From positions 310,001-374,000 of the forward strand of contig JAMXSV010000007.1 in assembly GCA_027559495.1 (NCBI GenBank): a stretch of 64,000 bases of DNA, in the 5' to 3' direction. Position numbers and translations under genes: made by a program. Shown piece after piece: positions 21,666 through 34,288 of this stretch; the stretch's first letter is position 1; each line of letters begins with the position of its first letter. Under the pieces are notes generated by a model. That model did no database searches. It saw only the letters and a list, made by a program, of their open reading frames with translations, and was not told where the DNA came from. Source of the DNA: Aurifilum marmelostoma. Lineage: Eukaryota > Ascomycota > Sordariomycetes > Diaporthales > Cryphonectriaceae.

Positions 21666-23114
21666 TTTCAAACAGAACGGTGTCAGCTGCCAGCCTTCTT
21701 TTGCGGCGACCCTCTGATCAGGACCGGCAACAACAATATGAGGCGCAGGATACGAAGAGGGTGGACAGTGTCGAGCACTGACTTGGTAATCAGGGTAGCT
21801 GTGCAGAGAAGTATGCTTGCCAGGACAAGAGATACGAATGAATGACATGTACTGACATGATTGAAGTTGTAAGACGTCGAACAGGAGAGAAAAGCCCTGG
21901 AATTGGAATACTATAAGAGGATACCGAAATCCTGCCCTTTGTCTTGCTCAACGGGAGCCTTCTTTCCTGGGAAATGAGCCTTGATTGAGGTTCCTGGCCT
22001 AGGAAGGAGGGGAGGCGGGGCTGGAAGAGGGTGGCTCGCTGAGTGGCATATGATATGTGATGTCTGCTCAGCCGCAATGGAGAGAGGGGGTGGATGGTCC
22101 CCTAGCAGGAGGGCGCAATGGTAGGTCTGGGTCGCAGCTGAATGAGGCCTACTTGTTTTAGAGGGCGGCGGCCAATTTGCGACACAGCAAGCAACTCATA
22201 ATCGCCTTGATCAGAGGTATAGACGGAGGGGGGAAACAACCGAGCAGGTGAATATTGAGGGAAAAAGGAAGAGGAGGGGGGGGGGCCAGAGCAAAGTACA
22301 GGTTTTACGGTATGTACGTGATGTTGCAGTGAGGGGACGAAAGGGACCCCAGGTGACAGATCCAGACAGGGTGGGAAAGAAGGCTGTTGAAGATTCCCGA
22401 ATAAAGCAGGATGCTACTGTACCAAAGACGGCGGAGATGGGAAAGTGCACCAAAGTAGTACAGTTGGTACTAAGTACCCTAGGCGGCCTAGTACGGTACT
22501 AGCGGACATGGGTCCTGGCTTGGGGTGCTAGCCTCGTTGGTCCAAGTCTTCCGCTGCGGCCCCTTCTGCCACTGGCCGAAGCACCCGCAACTTCCACCAA
22601 GGGCCTTAACTCAAAAGCCAATATAGGGTCCCACACATTTCAAAGCTGAGGTGAGATGATCATCATGATGAAGGCAGGTCAGCCGTCTGCGGGCTCTGGC
22701 AAAATGAAACAAAGCAGACGGATTAGAGATGAGAGCAAGGCCCTGATATGATATGGAATCTTGTTCGACAGCACATGGATTGTGAGGAGAAAGAGCGAGG
22801 TAAGCATTACTTGAGGTGCGCCACAGCATGCAACCATATCGCTGTACTGCTTCATCGTACAGTAGGCCTGGCTAGCCAAACACGCCAAACACACAGCCAA
22901 GCAAAGTAAGCACCAAACCAACAGCAAGGCCAAGTACGTGCGTCGCTGGCTTACTCACCCACATGGCAGACAGACAGCATGTCAGCTCCACATTCCAAAC
23001 CTACATAGCATATCCTCGAAGGATTACCACCTGGCCTTGGTCTTCCTTCCTGTCGCCACCTTTACGTGTTACTGCAGAAATTCTTACGTTCAATGTACAC
23101 AATAGTGTCTCAAA

Positions 23115-23138
23115 AACGACACTATGGCCAGTGTCGTT
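23115..23138. repeat. Perfect inverted repeat (9-bp stem, 6-nt loop)
   Basis: AACGACACT, then the loop ATGGCC, then AGTGTCGTT. The arms are exact complements and could form a hairpin in DNA or RNA or be a palindromic protein-binding site. It lies in intergenic sequence far from any gene model, so no role is assigned. Confidence 0.6.
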
Positions 23139-23544
23139 GTATTATAACACAGTTTTATGCTTGCTCCAGTTTCACAGCCTTATGGTAATCAAGTACTTAC
23201 ATAGTACTCTACGTCTTTTGACCATGGTAGTACATGGTAGACTAAGTCTTGGTTTTGGCTGCATTGCGACCGCCGCGAGAGCCGATGGCGGCCCTTACTG
23301 TAACCGCAGGCCCCTCGACGTCAACTCCAGGGCCCACCTTCCATCCTTTAGGCATCCTTTCTTGCTGTGGCCCTGTGGGTCTACCATGCCGGATCGTGGG
23401 AATCTACCGAACAAAGTGGGAAGACGAGCTACTAAGTATCAAGGCACCAAGGCAACCCGTCATGCGCTACCATGTGTGTATTTTTAGATCATTTTCTTTC
23501 GAAAAACAAAGTATGGCACATGTGACCCACACTCGCACACACTC

Positions 23545-23548
<4 letters not shown>

Positions 23549-23578
<30 letters not shown>
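23549..23578. repeat. (AC)n dinucleotide microsatellite
   Basis: About 15 uninterrupted AC units in intergenic DNA, preceded by imperfect CACA sequence. Confidence 0.9.
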
Positions 23579-23581
<3 letters not shown>

Positions 23582-24726
23582 CAAGCCACCGGGCTCATCT
23601 CCCTTTGGGGAATGTGTTGTATATCTCTCAGGACCCCACTGCGGTTACTTTCAAGCCTGGCAAGGCTGGGCAAACATAATCCGCAACCTCAATGGACGAA
23701 CCCTGCACATACTACATGCATGGTGAGGTGGTATTTTCGTCCGATCTATTGAACCCGTGCTGCCGGCTGGCTGCCGTGAGAAATCGCTCGTCCCGATGCC
23801 GTGGTTCCCTTGATTGTTCTTCGCCTTCAGAGAGCCCAAGCAGCTGTCCACGACTCGCTTCCCTCGGAAGCAAGGACCTGCTGCTGGAGGGACCTGTTAC
23901 CAAGGCTTGTGTGTCCAGTGCATTGCAGACAAGACGATTGACCACCTGCGGGTCGCAGTGGTTATTATGCAAGGTGAATTTTGTCGGTGGGGTTCCACGG
24001 ATGACGTTCTCTTTCTGCTGCGGCCGCTTCGGGGATTCTTGAGAAATTTTGTTCGTAGCAGCAGAAAGTCTGGTCGGTGTAGCCATAGTAGGCAGATGGG
24101 GTGACCAACCTACACAGGCTCTACTTTCGGCTGCTCACTCATGTTCAGCACACCCAACAACAACACCACCACCGTGTCATACAGGATCGGGTTGCGACGT
24201 CTTACATGGTTGGTTAACAGGCACCTCACCACACTTTGAACCTCCTGCGGCCATGCCTCGGCCGGTACGTCCGCTTCTGTTCTAAATATCAATCCATTCT
24301 CCTTTCCTCGAGGCTGTTATTCTTAGCCGCGCAAGGGAGCAACCGAAGGGGTTCCAGAATTGCGACGCCAATATGAATCTGATAGCTTTTTCTAGAGCCA
24401 AAGTTCGATGCATTCCCGTGTGTCTAGACTATCGGCATGCACTTCTCAGGTCAATGCCCAAGCATGGTGGCCCTCGTCTATACTAAAATCTGCCCGGCCA
24501 GCCACTAAGTTCAACATCACCGTTGATTTGCATTGCCCTCGGAAGATAGTGCGCCCGCAACCAGTCCGAGAGTTATACCTCGACTCGTTCTCCTGGTGGT
24601 CAAGCTCGGTCATTTTCGAAGTACGCACTCGCAGTGTGCAGATCGGCGGGTTCAGTTAGTTATGTGTGGGCTTCGGCATGTACCAGATCAACGCTGCTTC
24701 CCCTGTTCTCCCTCAGACCATCCTCC

Positions 24727-26172
24727 TTATCCGCATATTTGGCTTCTGACCTTATCAACCAGTACTTGTCCTGCCTCCCAGTATTCTCGGATCGCCACAG
24801 ACAACTTATTAGCTACTGTCCGAGCTTGGTCGCGTTCCAAACGAGCGATATCGCATGCCTTGATAGCATCGTCCCTTTCCTGAGTAAGCTTGGAAATTTG
24901 GGATATTAGTCCAATTTGGCAATCTTGAAATGGGGTTTGAGTGCGGTTTGCTGAGTGAAACAAGTCTGGGAGCGGAGGCTCAAGGAACGTAAGCTCGAGA
25001 GTACTGCGCCATGCTCGCTTTACACGCGGCTCGGTTGCTTCTGTATCATCAGTCATCGACTCGCCTTTGTTGGTAGCTGTAAGTGTAGCAAGAGCTGTTG
25101 CTGCGCATTGCGAATCCATCGCTGCTTCTGATTGCATGCCATTGGGCGCGAATTGTGTGTTTATAGACGGAAATGGAGGAGTCTTCACTTCCGGATAAGC
25201 CGCTTCAGGTGCTGCAGGAAGGGCGTGCCGATCGAAGTGAGGCGACGAGCAGGAGCTTTCAAACGGGTTTGAAGTTGTGGCAGGTGTAGCGGGCAGCATC
25301 AGAGCGCCCACATGTGGGACTCGAGACGCAGGCTGAGGTGTCTCGTACTGATCATGAGTGCGTTTTCTTGATCCAAGTGTTTCTGGAGGCTGGTCTGTGG
25401 CTCCTGGAGCTGGTCTCGAAGAGGGACCGTCTGCTGAAGTTGTATCGGAGAGGGTTTTCGCAGCAATCTGCATGTTGTCTCTTATTCCTAGAGCCTTGCT
25501 TGAAGCGTCGCCGGGCGAGCGGCGCAAGGCAGCTTGAATCCAGTCGCATTTACGGGGGATCCCGCCGCGGAGGAAGGTCTCGAATTCGCTCAGAAACTCA
25601 TTCGTAAACCAGATGAAATCAGACGTTCCGAAGTCCTTCCTCCTGCAAAATATAGAGCCATGCTTCGCAAAGAGGTCTGGTAGCATAGGATCACCATTGG
25701 CGCCACGGCTCATAGCTGCAATAGCTAAAAGGCATGCCAACAGTCCGTGATGCATGTCGGCAGTCGCTTCCTTCTTTGACTGTTCAGTATCGCCATCGTG
25801 CGTTTTTCGAAATTGGGTGATCTCGTCAACGATGCGCTTCGTTTCGGTTATGATATTCGTGCTGCTAGGGGTGCGAAACCATTCAGTGACTAGGTTCACA
25901 CGGGTGCAAGCCCTGTGGCTTATGGAATCGACCAGATCTGTGTGCCCAAGCAGCCACCGGCGGGCTTGAGCTTTCGTGAGCTCCAGATCTTCCGAGCTGA
26001 GCTTGTTGCCATCGCTTCAACTCTGCTGCCTTCCCACTTCATCTTGCCTGCAGCCTTGGACGAGTACATCGACCGTCTTGATGGAGAGAATTTGGGGTGG
26101 TTGAGCGACGTTGAGGCGGCCAGATAACGTCGAAGCCGGGCGATGAGCTTGACGAGGAGTAAAAGGACTCAT
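24727..26172 (-). CDS. Orphan protein with C-terminal coiled coil
   Basis: I do not recognise this protein. The main frame 26001..24727 (425 codons) is joined to an upstream exon 26172..26068 (MSPFTPRQAHRPASTLSGRL onward) by a putative 66-base GT-AG intron, 26002..26067, which removes a single TGA at 26017-26019 and keeps the frame; the result is 459 residues. A hydrophobic segment, MHHGLLACLLAIAAMSRGA, follows a helical stretch (ITETKRIVDEITQF). The middle is Pro/Ser/Thr-rich with a basic GSRKRTHDQYE patch. The last 60 residues (ISQISKLTQERDDAIKACDI and onward) predict a coiled coil. Without the intron, no ATG fits near the start of the main frame and the gene would be cut by the TGA. The donor and acceptor are unremarkable, so the join is inference. 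Confidence 0.5.
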
Positions 26173-27452
26173 GGATGGATGAGGTTCGTGTTTTGGGTTT
26201 TGAGAAGTAGCGAGCAGAGTGGGCGGCGAGTAATATCTGGGCGCTTTGAGGCTTGTCACATCTCACGAGATCACGTCCAGCCAAAGAGCTCCCTCCCAAA
26301 CTCAGTCTTTAATAAGTTGGCAGTGTACAGCAGAGTAGAACCGGCACTTCCTGATGAGTATGTGTTGCCAGCTCAGACTTATGATTCTTGTTATTGTTGT
26401 TGTTGTGGTGGAGGAGGAGGAGGTGGTGAGGTCTGATGAGGTTCGTGACCTTGGAGTAGGGTCTTGAAAAGATTGTCAAGAGAAAGAAGCTGCTTGCTGC
26501 TGTCTGATGTTGCTCTGCCAATTCTGCATTAAATGCGCCTCAGGTCGACACGATGATGGCCCTCAGATCCGTGCACAAAAGCTACCGAAGTTGCTACCCC
26601 AGGTGTGTCTCCTGCCCCAAGCAGGCCTTTCACAGTGGTCTAGCAATATCAATCACGGTAATTCAGTTTGAAATGGCGACGCAGAGAAGGGTGCTCTTGA
26701 ACACCAGTCAGTCATCGGCGCGAATTCGGTGTGGTAAATTCGTCGGGGGCCGGTACGCGGAGGATTGTGAGATCCTTGCAAGAGAAAACTCATACGGTTT
26801 GTCCTCAATGAAACATAAGGTCGCAGGCAGAGGCAATTGGTCTCCACAGCTCCTCTTGTCAAGTCTCTGTGGTATGGTCTTGAAAGCTGCTCACCAACGA
26901 CTGCTGCTCAACCTCGTCTGGTGTGATCTCGTATGTATGAAATCCGCAGAATTCTTGGTATTATCCGAGTGGAAACAACCTGCGTAGCACTGTATCGTTC
27001 CGTGGGCCTCGCGTCTGGCATCCCCTTGCATATGAGGAAGGACGCGGGATTTTGTTCAGGTCTGCGCGTTTCCTGAAAATTGGCAGAAGCTCGGAACGGC
27101 TTTCATGACGCTCCCCACTCTGTTCTTGTGGTGATAAAATCCAGATCTATCGGACCAAGGCAAGTGCTACGAGATGTCTCAACACTCTGAGATTTCATGA
27201 CGAGAACGGACGACGAGGTCCCGTGGAGAATTAAAATGATGATGGCATAAGATCTTGCGAGTGCCCAGGCAGAAAGAAAAGTAGAAAGTGTGACCCTGGA
27301 CAGGAAAAGTCAGTCTATTTCCCACTAGCAGAGCCACCCCTTCCTCGAAACTCCAGACCCAACCGGTCAATGCCCAGGCCGAACCTTCCCATCCGTTCAA
27401 TCCCAGAACTCCCAACGTTGCCCGACAAGCAAAGGAAAACTCCATGCGCCCT
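26173..27452. other. Intergenic, orphan gene to F-box gene
   Basis: No gene seen. It contains the promoter side of the orphan gene (with a trinucleotide-like TTG/GTT and GAG-rich segment at 26390-26430) and the 3' side of the F-box gene. Confidence 0.55.
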
Positions 27453-29555
27453 TCAAGAATAATACGCAACAGTCCTCTGCACCGCGTCGCCCGCCATCCA
27501 GCTCCGCTTCCACAGCCAGAAATAACCATCGAACCCGATCCCCTCGCGCCCCCACTCGCCGACGATCCCGAGCGGCGTCATTACCCCGTCATAGTCCCAG
27601 TAGTGGGCCTCGCGGTACTTCTTGCGCAAGCTCACGACGCCGCTATTGATGTTTACCGTGCCTTCGAAGTCGAAGTCGCCCGTGATGCCGTCCTTACCCC
27701 CTCTGGCCTCGAGCGGCACCTTGGTGGTGTGGTGAGCAGCGATGGCCGACGACGGTGGTGGCGATGTTGACGGCGGTGGAGGCAGGCCCCCGCCTAGCTT
27801 GAAATGGACGTTCTCCATGGCCGGGTCTCGCTGGCCCGCCGGGCTGGTGTTATCTGTGTCCTCGAGGGTATAGACGTAGTAGCCGTACCACTCACCATCC
27901 TCGATGGCGCTGACGAGGTCGCGGGTCCGGCTGGCGTACCAGTCCTGCCAGGAGCTACCGTGCGCCCTGATCCCGTCGTCCTCACCAAAATTTTCGAGCA
28001 GGGGAATCTTGAGCAGAGGCATTGGAAGTGTCCACGACGGCGAGGACGTTGTTTCTTTTGCTGCTGTCTGCGCCGTGGGGCCGCGGAGCAGGGGCAACAG
28101 GTCGGACCGCGGCACGTCCTCGAAGCCACCCGTTCTGAGTATGTAGGCGATCAGGGCGGCGAGCTGGAGCGATCTTGTGTGCAAACCCTCCCAGCTCAGC
28201 CAGAAATTCTGGCTCGAAGAGGCAAACTCGACGCCTCTATAGTCTGACTTGACGCGCTGCGCGAGACCCTGGTATACCGACGCCGGGGTCGTGGCCAGCA
28301 CTTCTGACCAGGCTGACGACGGATGCATAAGGCCGAGTACCATGGAGAACGCCAGCTGCAGACTGATCTGCTTGTGCTTCAACAGCCTTCTCTCGCCCCA
28401 TATATCTGATTTGGCGGTCCAGTGGTTGATGGCCATTAATTGTCGTGCTATATCAAGGTCGCATGCGTCCGAATCTGGCAGGTGGGTCAGTCAAGGGTAC
28501 GGTATGATCCCTATCTCTGGGCCCTTAATGACAGTGTTATGGGATGTGGATTTTGTTCGATCTTGGGGGAAAGACACCAGAGAAAAGACAGAATACGGCC
28601 ACACGGGAGAATTGTTGAAATTTGACTGACAGCCCAGAACAAGAAGAGTCGAAGTGACTCCCAATCTTTTCTCCAACTCGGCAGAGAGTTTTTCGTTATT
28701 ATCGTCGTCGTCGATCTCGAGGCGGTCGTGTAAATCGGGCTGGTCGTTGCCCCCACGCGCCGAATCCCTGCTGCCCGAGCCACTACTGATGCGGCATGCC
28801 CTGGCCAGGACAGAGCCGAAAGCATGCTTGATACGGGCCCGCTGTCTTGGGGGCAAGGTGACGGCCAGGCAGAGGAAGGTGTCCCTTCTGAAATCCTCGC
28901 CGCCCCTGTCCCTCGACCCGGCGTCGAGCTGGGTCTTGATCATTCCTAACAACACATCTCGACTAGGTGTGCCGCGGGTGGAGTGGGGGTCCATCTTTTA
29001 TTTTCAAAAGAGTGCCATGACAAGCGAGTTAGTATTTACTCAGAAAATTACCTCGAGTGGATCCTGAGCAATACTGACCCACGATGGTTCCTTGGGTTTA
29101 AGAAACAAGAAGGAGAAGTGGTAGAGAGATATAAAGAGAAGGAGAGAGGGAAGGCGGGTGTGGGCATGGGTGTGTGATGTGTGTGTGTGTGGAGACATGG
29201 GTGCAACACCCAGGGGGGGGGGGGCAAGGCTCACAAGACGCAGTGATACCAGCTCGATCACGGAGGACTGGCCAAACGCGAGACGGAGAGCCCGGCACGA
29301 GCACCGGAGCCTCAGGATGTCGATGAGGTCGCAGAAAGAAGCTACCCTGAGGAGCAGCTCCACGGGGAGCGTGGCCAAGATGGGCCCTGGACGGCTGGAT
29401 GAGGAAGGGAACAACTCGCCTGGTGCAGGCGGGACGGGGGCAGCAGCAGGAGCAGCGGCAGCGTTGCATTGACCCTGGAGGGACGGCGGTGTATGCGACA
29501 ATGACGACTTGCGTCCCTGCCGGCTCAGGTGGAGTTTGGAATGCAGCCTGACCAT
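27453..29555 (-). CDS. F-box protein
   Basis: Four exons (29555..29235, 29090..29052, 28994..28631, 28474..27453) close in phase to 581 residues. An F-box lies at about residues 59-100: ILATLPVELLLRVASFCDLI followed by DILRLRCSCRALRLAF. F-box proteins link substrates to SCF ubiquitin ligases through Skp1. The rest (SDACDLDIARQLMAINHW, GSSWQDWYASRTRDLVSAIE, GEWYGYYVYTLED, then REAHYWDYDGVMTPLGIVGE) matches the layout of fungal F-box proteins with a C-terminal substrate domain; the target is unknown. Exon 2 is only 39 bases and encodes EPSWVSIAQDPLE. The intron before it contains a GT/CA repeat and G run; the one after it has a perfect TACTAAC branch site. The low-complexity Ala/Pro/Ser N-terminus is probably disordered. 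Confidence 0.8.
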
Positions 29556-31354
29556 CTGAAGCACGAAGATGTAGTAGGAGTGGGTGGAAATAGGCTTCAC
29601 GCAAAGATGGGGGGAAAAGGAGGTAGATAGGACGGTAGCAGCAGGAGGAGGATGATTACTTTGGAATCCTGCGTGGTCCCTTGTGCCTATCGGAATCGTT
29701 GGATGGTGGATACTTCGTTCTTCACCACCGCAGCAGCAGCATGGACAATGTACTGTCTCTCTTCTTCGTTCTGGGTTAAGAGCAAGCACCCGGCCGGGGT
29801 TCACAGTGATAGGATTCGCTGCTGGGAAGACAATAAAATTGCATCCAGCGCCGCTCCCGTTTTGCCGTTTGGCAGTAGCTGGGGGGCCAAGGAGATTGTT
29901 CCAGGTCAGGCGTAGTCATCAAAACGGATAAGTCCGTGGCTGACAAGTCATGATAACACCACTTGCAGGAGAGAAGCGCTGGCAGAGGACTCTGAATTGT
30001 CTGTCACCTGGGTGCACAAAGAGCTAGTCAGCCCCGCCCTCCTCGCCTTGTTCGGATAGGTGCTGCAGGTCTAATCTTTCTGCTGCAGGGCACGACGTGC
30101 TCGTCACACATGTAAGCCCAAGGACAGACACTGAATATAATGAGCGACCCTCGGCGCGCAGTGCTAATAATAACGCCTTCTGCCGGCTTACTTGCACACT
30201 ACCCTATCTTTTACCTTGGCTTCGGAGCCTCCGCCGTTCGTCTATAAGGACACTGACAAGGGAGCAAGGAAGAAGAAGAAGAGAAGGGGAAAAAACCCCA
30301 AAGTGTATACCATAATTATCTTCTTAGAGATCGTTCTACTTGAGACCTCATGGTGATCATCAAGACCCAGGAGAATGGGGTCGACTCCGGCCGTTAACAT
30401 ATACCCCCCGGGGGGAGGGTAGCTTGGAGTGGTGTTGTCTCTCGGTAGCGTCTGGCTTTGGAACGCCACTCCCGCGAAAGAAAGTAATTTAACCTTCTTC
30501 CCGCTGGCCGACATGCGTGGGATTTGCGAAAATGCTGACAAAATACGGACCTCCCCCCTTTCCTCCACCTCTCAAAATTCAGCGCTCTGCGACACCCTCA
30601 GGGGGGTCGGGTGATCTAACAGAGTTCGTGATTGCTGTGCTATGTATGTGTTTGTGTCGCCGGCCATCTTTCTTCGTCAGACGTATGAGGCGGCCTATCA
30701 GCACCGCCAGAGCGCGTTTTGCCCCATGTCTCGACTGGTGCCTGCAGGTTCCTGTGTGACTGCGGCGCAAAAGCTCGTGTTTTCTTTCTTTTTTTTTTTT
30801 TTTTTTTTTTGCCCCCCTTCTTCTCGTTTATTTTGGTGCGTGCTTGCTTCTTGGGTGTGTGATTTGTCCGATGGGGGCGGGATACTGATGTTGGCTGGAT
30901 CGGACCCTCTTAAATGATGAAGAAGGAAATCTTGTGGACGACGAGGGCCACTTGCATGGGAAAGGTTGACTGTGGAATTTGTTCCGGGTCGCTCCTCAGA
31001 TACTTTCTTTCAACCCCGGCTACAGCCTCGGGTTTTCCGAGACCGTGTGAGATATCCTTGCAGGGCTCTCTCTCTCCCTCTTTTAGAGCTGGACGCACAC
31101 CAAGAAAGAAGTCGCATATCGAATCCCTACCACTGCAAGATGGTCAGGGTACCTACCGTTCATTTTCTTAGATAATTAGTAAGCGAAAATTGCTGCGGGC
31201 ACATGGGGGTCTCCACACCATCCAATTGCACAAGTATTGTCAGCTTGTCAGCCAAAAAAAAGCTCGCATGTCTCAGCGGTCCTTCTTAATGTTCCACATT
31301 TTGAAGAGGCGGGCGTAGTTGAAAAAAGGTTCAAAATTAATGCAAAAGATCATC
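29556..31354. other. Intergenic, F-box gene to tRNA island
   Basis: No gene supported. A run of 22 T lies at 30789-30810 and a G/A-rich stretch at 30260-30300. The short frames on both strands have no family features. Confidence 0.55.
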
Positions 31355-31451
31355 CTCGGATACGGGGAGTCGAACCCCGGGCTCATGAGATATTATCACT
31401 CGTCTTGGACAGCGATGAGAGTCATGGATGTTACCGCTACACCATACCCGA
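31355..31451 (-). tRNA. tRNA-Glu(CTC) with intron, copy 1
   Basis: Read on the minus strand, acceptor arm TCGGGTA pairs with TATCCGA, the D region is GTGTAGCGGTAACAT and the T arm is CGGGG-TTCGACT-CCCCG. The anticodon stem CATGA/TCATG encloses CTCTCA, giving anticodon CTC. About 26 bases follow position 37 as an intron. A run of four T (minus strand) lies a few bases downstream as the Pol III stop. It is nearly identical to the copy at 34289-34384. Confidence 0.9.
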
Positions 31452-31812
31452 ATGCTGTTACACCATTCCGGATTGTTGAAATTCGGCCGCAAAGATTTTC
31501 TTATGAAGCAAGATTTTTTGACCTAACCTGCAGCAGGGTGGGGTCTAATTACTATCACCGATCGACTAACCCTCTGGGCCGGGGGTTTTCTCCCTGTAAG
31601 TCTTAGGTACTTCCTAGATAGCAGTCTGCATATATATGTGAGGAGCATGTGGAAAGAAAAAAAAAAATCACGAGAGGAATTCACCAAAATGTAAACTTAT
31701 GCTTGCTTGAATCCCACGAAGCAGCACCAAGAGAAAGAAGCAGGGGACAAAAATCAAGGTACATATTCTGATATATCCAGCTTCGAGACTAGAAAAATGC
31801 AAGTTGTGATAT

Positions 31813-31899
31813 CTCCGATACAGGGAATCGAACCCTGAGCTCGGCAGTATCTCTTTTTGAAGTGAGAGTGCCGGATGTTAGCCATTACACCATATCGGA
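31813..31899 (-). tRNA. tRNA-Glu(CTC) with intron, copy 2
   Basis: Acceptor TCCGATA/TATCGGA, D region GTGTAATGGCTAACAT, anticodon stem CGGCA/TGCCG around CTCTCA, and T arm CAGGG-TTCGATT-CCCTG. The anticodon is CTC (Glu). About 15 bases of intron follow position 37. This copy has the usual fungal tRNA-Glu acceptor and differs clearly in all stems from the other two copies. A T run downstream on the minus strand fits Pol III termination. Confidence 0.93.
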
Positions 31900-34288
31900 A
31901 TGTGAAGTGTTGAAATCCGCACATCATTGTGTGGTTCATGTCGCTGTTTGCTGTGGTTCGTGGTTGAAGTTTTCGCGATCGCTGACTCGCGAGCGCTCCG
32001 CAAGAGGGTCTATGTTGACAGTTTGGAACCAGAGCCCCGCCACGCCAATGTAAAGAAATACGCATTTTTATAACGCCTGAATTTTGTTTGGTCAGCTAGT
32101 TAGCGTATCATGATGAAATGTATGGGCTGTTGCTACAAGGTGTCCGCAGCTTGGGAAACGCCAGCATCATGCGGTCCGTAATGGGTCGGTGTGATGTGGT
32201 AGCGGATTCGCATAGCACGATATTGGGCTGCTTGAATGGTGCATGTGCCCTTCTGCTGGGCCCTGTTAAGCGTTATGGGAATCTGAGATGTGGTTTAGAA
32301 AGTGACCAAGCTTGGCTCATGGGATAGCTGTGTTCACCAATATACCTAGGTAGATAGCGCGGGGTCTAATCATACTCAGCATCCCAGAACTCCTCTTTAG
32401 ATTGCTCACACCAGAGATTCTTTTCCCACTGCTTAATGAGAGACCCGGACCTCTAAATCCTCTCCTTAAGAGGCTGCGTGAGGTGGTCCCAAAGGCAGCT
32501 CACAATCTCTAACAAAAATGCAGATCTAACAATTACTCCATATGCATGCTAATCACATGCTGGACAGCATCATATGCTACACAGTTGGAATCTGGCCTAC
32601 AAGGATAGCACAAGGATAGCTGACATATGATTGCATAGTGAACGTTGTCAATCATTCTCAGGGTTTATGCGTAATGATAGCGCAATATGTAGGTCAATCA
32701 GCTCAAGCAGGCTTGTCTGATACCTAGGTATGTGACGACGACCTTACGAGTATCAGTTTACATCTAGATCCGCTGCCTACTAGAAAGACCTTCTCTAGTC
32801 TCTTCGTGTGAGTATTTCTTTGTTAACGAAAACAAAGGAAGAGGCGTTGTGGGGTATATGGTAATGCTCACATCGTGAAGGCAAGTTACGGTCGTGCTGA
32901 TTGGTCATCAATACTGGATGCGTGGCCGCAAAATAGGGCCGAAGGACTCTAGTAATCGACCTTGGGTAGAGAAGATTAGCTCGAGGAGGACTTCTATATT
33001 TGTTGAAGCTGATAAAAAGAGAAAAACTGAATGGATAGCTGATTGCGGAAGATGTCGTTGTTTTGCGCGTTCATTCTGAATCGTTTTCGTGAGAACGTTT
33101 GACTGAACTGTCGGGTAGACCTTAATAAACTGACCACGGTAAAGAACGTGAGATAACCTTGGAAGCGGCAAGTATGAGTATTTCCAGAAAAAAGGCGCAA
33201 GAGGACCTCAACTATGCCGATGCCCTCAAGAGCAAGGCATATACCGCCGGCGACGGTGATGGTGCCAGTCGCAGGCTGGAGACCAGTTGAATCCTCACGA
33301 GATGTTGCTGTGTCCGAAGGCCTCGTGGAAATATGTCGAAGAGGTTAGACAACGCAGACTCGTGGTCCATCGTCTGGATCTCAAAACCCCTAATATGGTG
33401 AAATTTGGCCCACAGCACAGCACAGCTGGCTTTGACTCCAAGTCGACACATAGAGCGCGACGACAAACGGAAATCAGATTGTTGAGTGTATATCCAGTTT
33501 CATCATGGCAGACAAAGATATGGAAGAACTGAACACTTCACGCCCCTACCCCATCGACTCTGCCGTGTACACATTTACAATGGCCACGTTATGTCTCGGA
33601 TATAATAGACGAGCGGCACCAATTTTGACTGATTGAGCCTTGATCATATTGAGCTGATGCAGTGAGCCAGAATTTGGGCGCTGTCGCATGTGAAAGAAGA
33701 CAAAAATGAAGTAATGGGCAGTGGCCCCGTCGACGCAGGCGTGCTGTATCGTAAGAACGACGGCAAATGAAGGCCAACGAAGCGCATATTTAAGCGGAAA
33801 AACAATCCCTAGACATACACAAGTGGTTTATAAGAGATCTGATCGGGAAGAGGAGGCGAGCATGTGTATTTTTGAGTATATCTGGAAACCAACCCGTCGG
33901 CGGGTGGTCCTTTTTTGTACATAGTAATACTACGTAGCATCTCAGGACCCACTTTATCCTTTTCCCCGAGGCATACCACACTGGATACCACAACAGTAGA
34001 AGGACAGAACAGTGTACTTCCTTCTTCCTTTCGATTCTGCTGTTGACGCACGTGCGGGACTATGCCGCAGGGAGATATCACGGTGCTTGTGCTGCCCTAG
34101 AAGTATGCATTCTAGAAAGATATGTGAAAATGACGCCCGAAAAAAGAATGAGAATAATGGGAGCTATACCAAGGATAAGGTAAAATGAAGGAAAAGGACA
34201 AGGGAACAAAATAAGAGGAGCGTGGTAAGCAGGCGAATAAAAAGATTAAAACAAGAGAATGAAGTTGTAAAAAGAACAAAAAAGCATC
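31900..34288. other. Gene-poor sequence inside the tRNA island
   Basis: No intact gene. The 10-base palindrome TACCTAGGTA occurs twice, at 32343-32352 and 32721-32730. The sequence from 32340 to 33200 has no clear coding character and could be old repeat-derived DNA, but no terminal repeats or retroelement motifs could be identified. A short open frame with protein-like composition lies at 33175-33288 and is listed separately. Confidence 0.45.
33175..33288 (+). pseudogene. Short possible gene fragment
   Basis: A 37-codon frame, ATG to TGA, encodes MSISRKKAQEDLNYADALKS followed by KAYTAGDGDGASRRLETS. Its GC-rich third positions differ from the surrounding AT-richer DNA, as if a piece of a gene were left in the tRNA island. 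No family is recognised. It could be chance. Confidence 0.15.

Larger units (their letters stand above)
21666..24726. other. Intergenic region upstream of the DUF7053-like gene
   Basis: No gene supported. Seen: a G/A-rich block near 22255-22290, an imperfect palindrome around 22480-22502 built on GTAC and CCTAGG, a perfect 9-base inverted repeat at 23115-23138, and a CA dinucleotide repeat at about 23549-23578. It probably holds the promoter of the DUF7053-like gene and the 3' region of the orphan gene at 24727. Confidence 0.5.

Noticed and set aside
32340..33200. Possible solo LTR or retroelement remnant between tRNA genes
   Set aside because: No terminal TG...CA repeat pair, target-site duplication or reverse-transcriptase motif could be seen.
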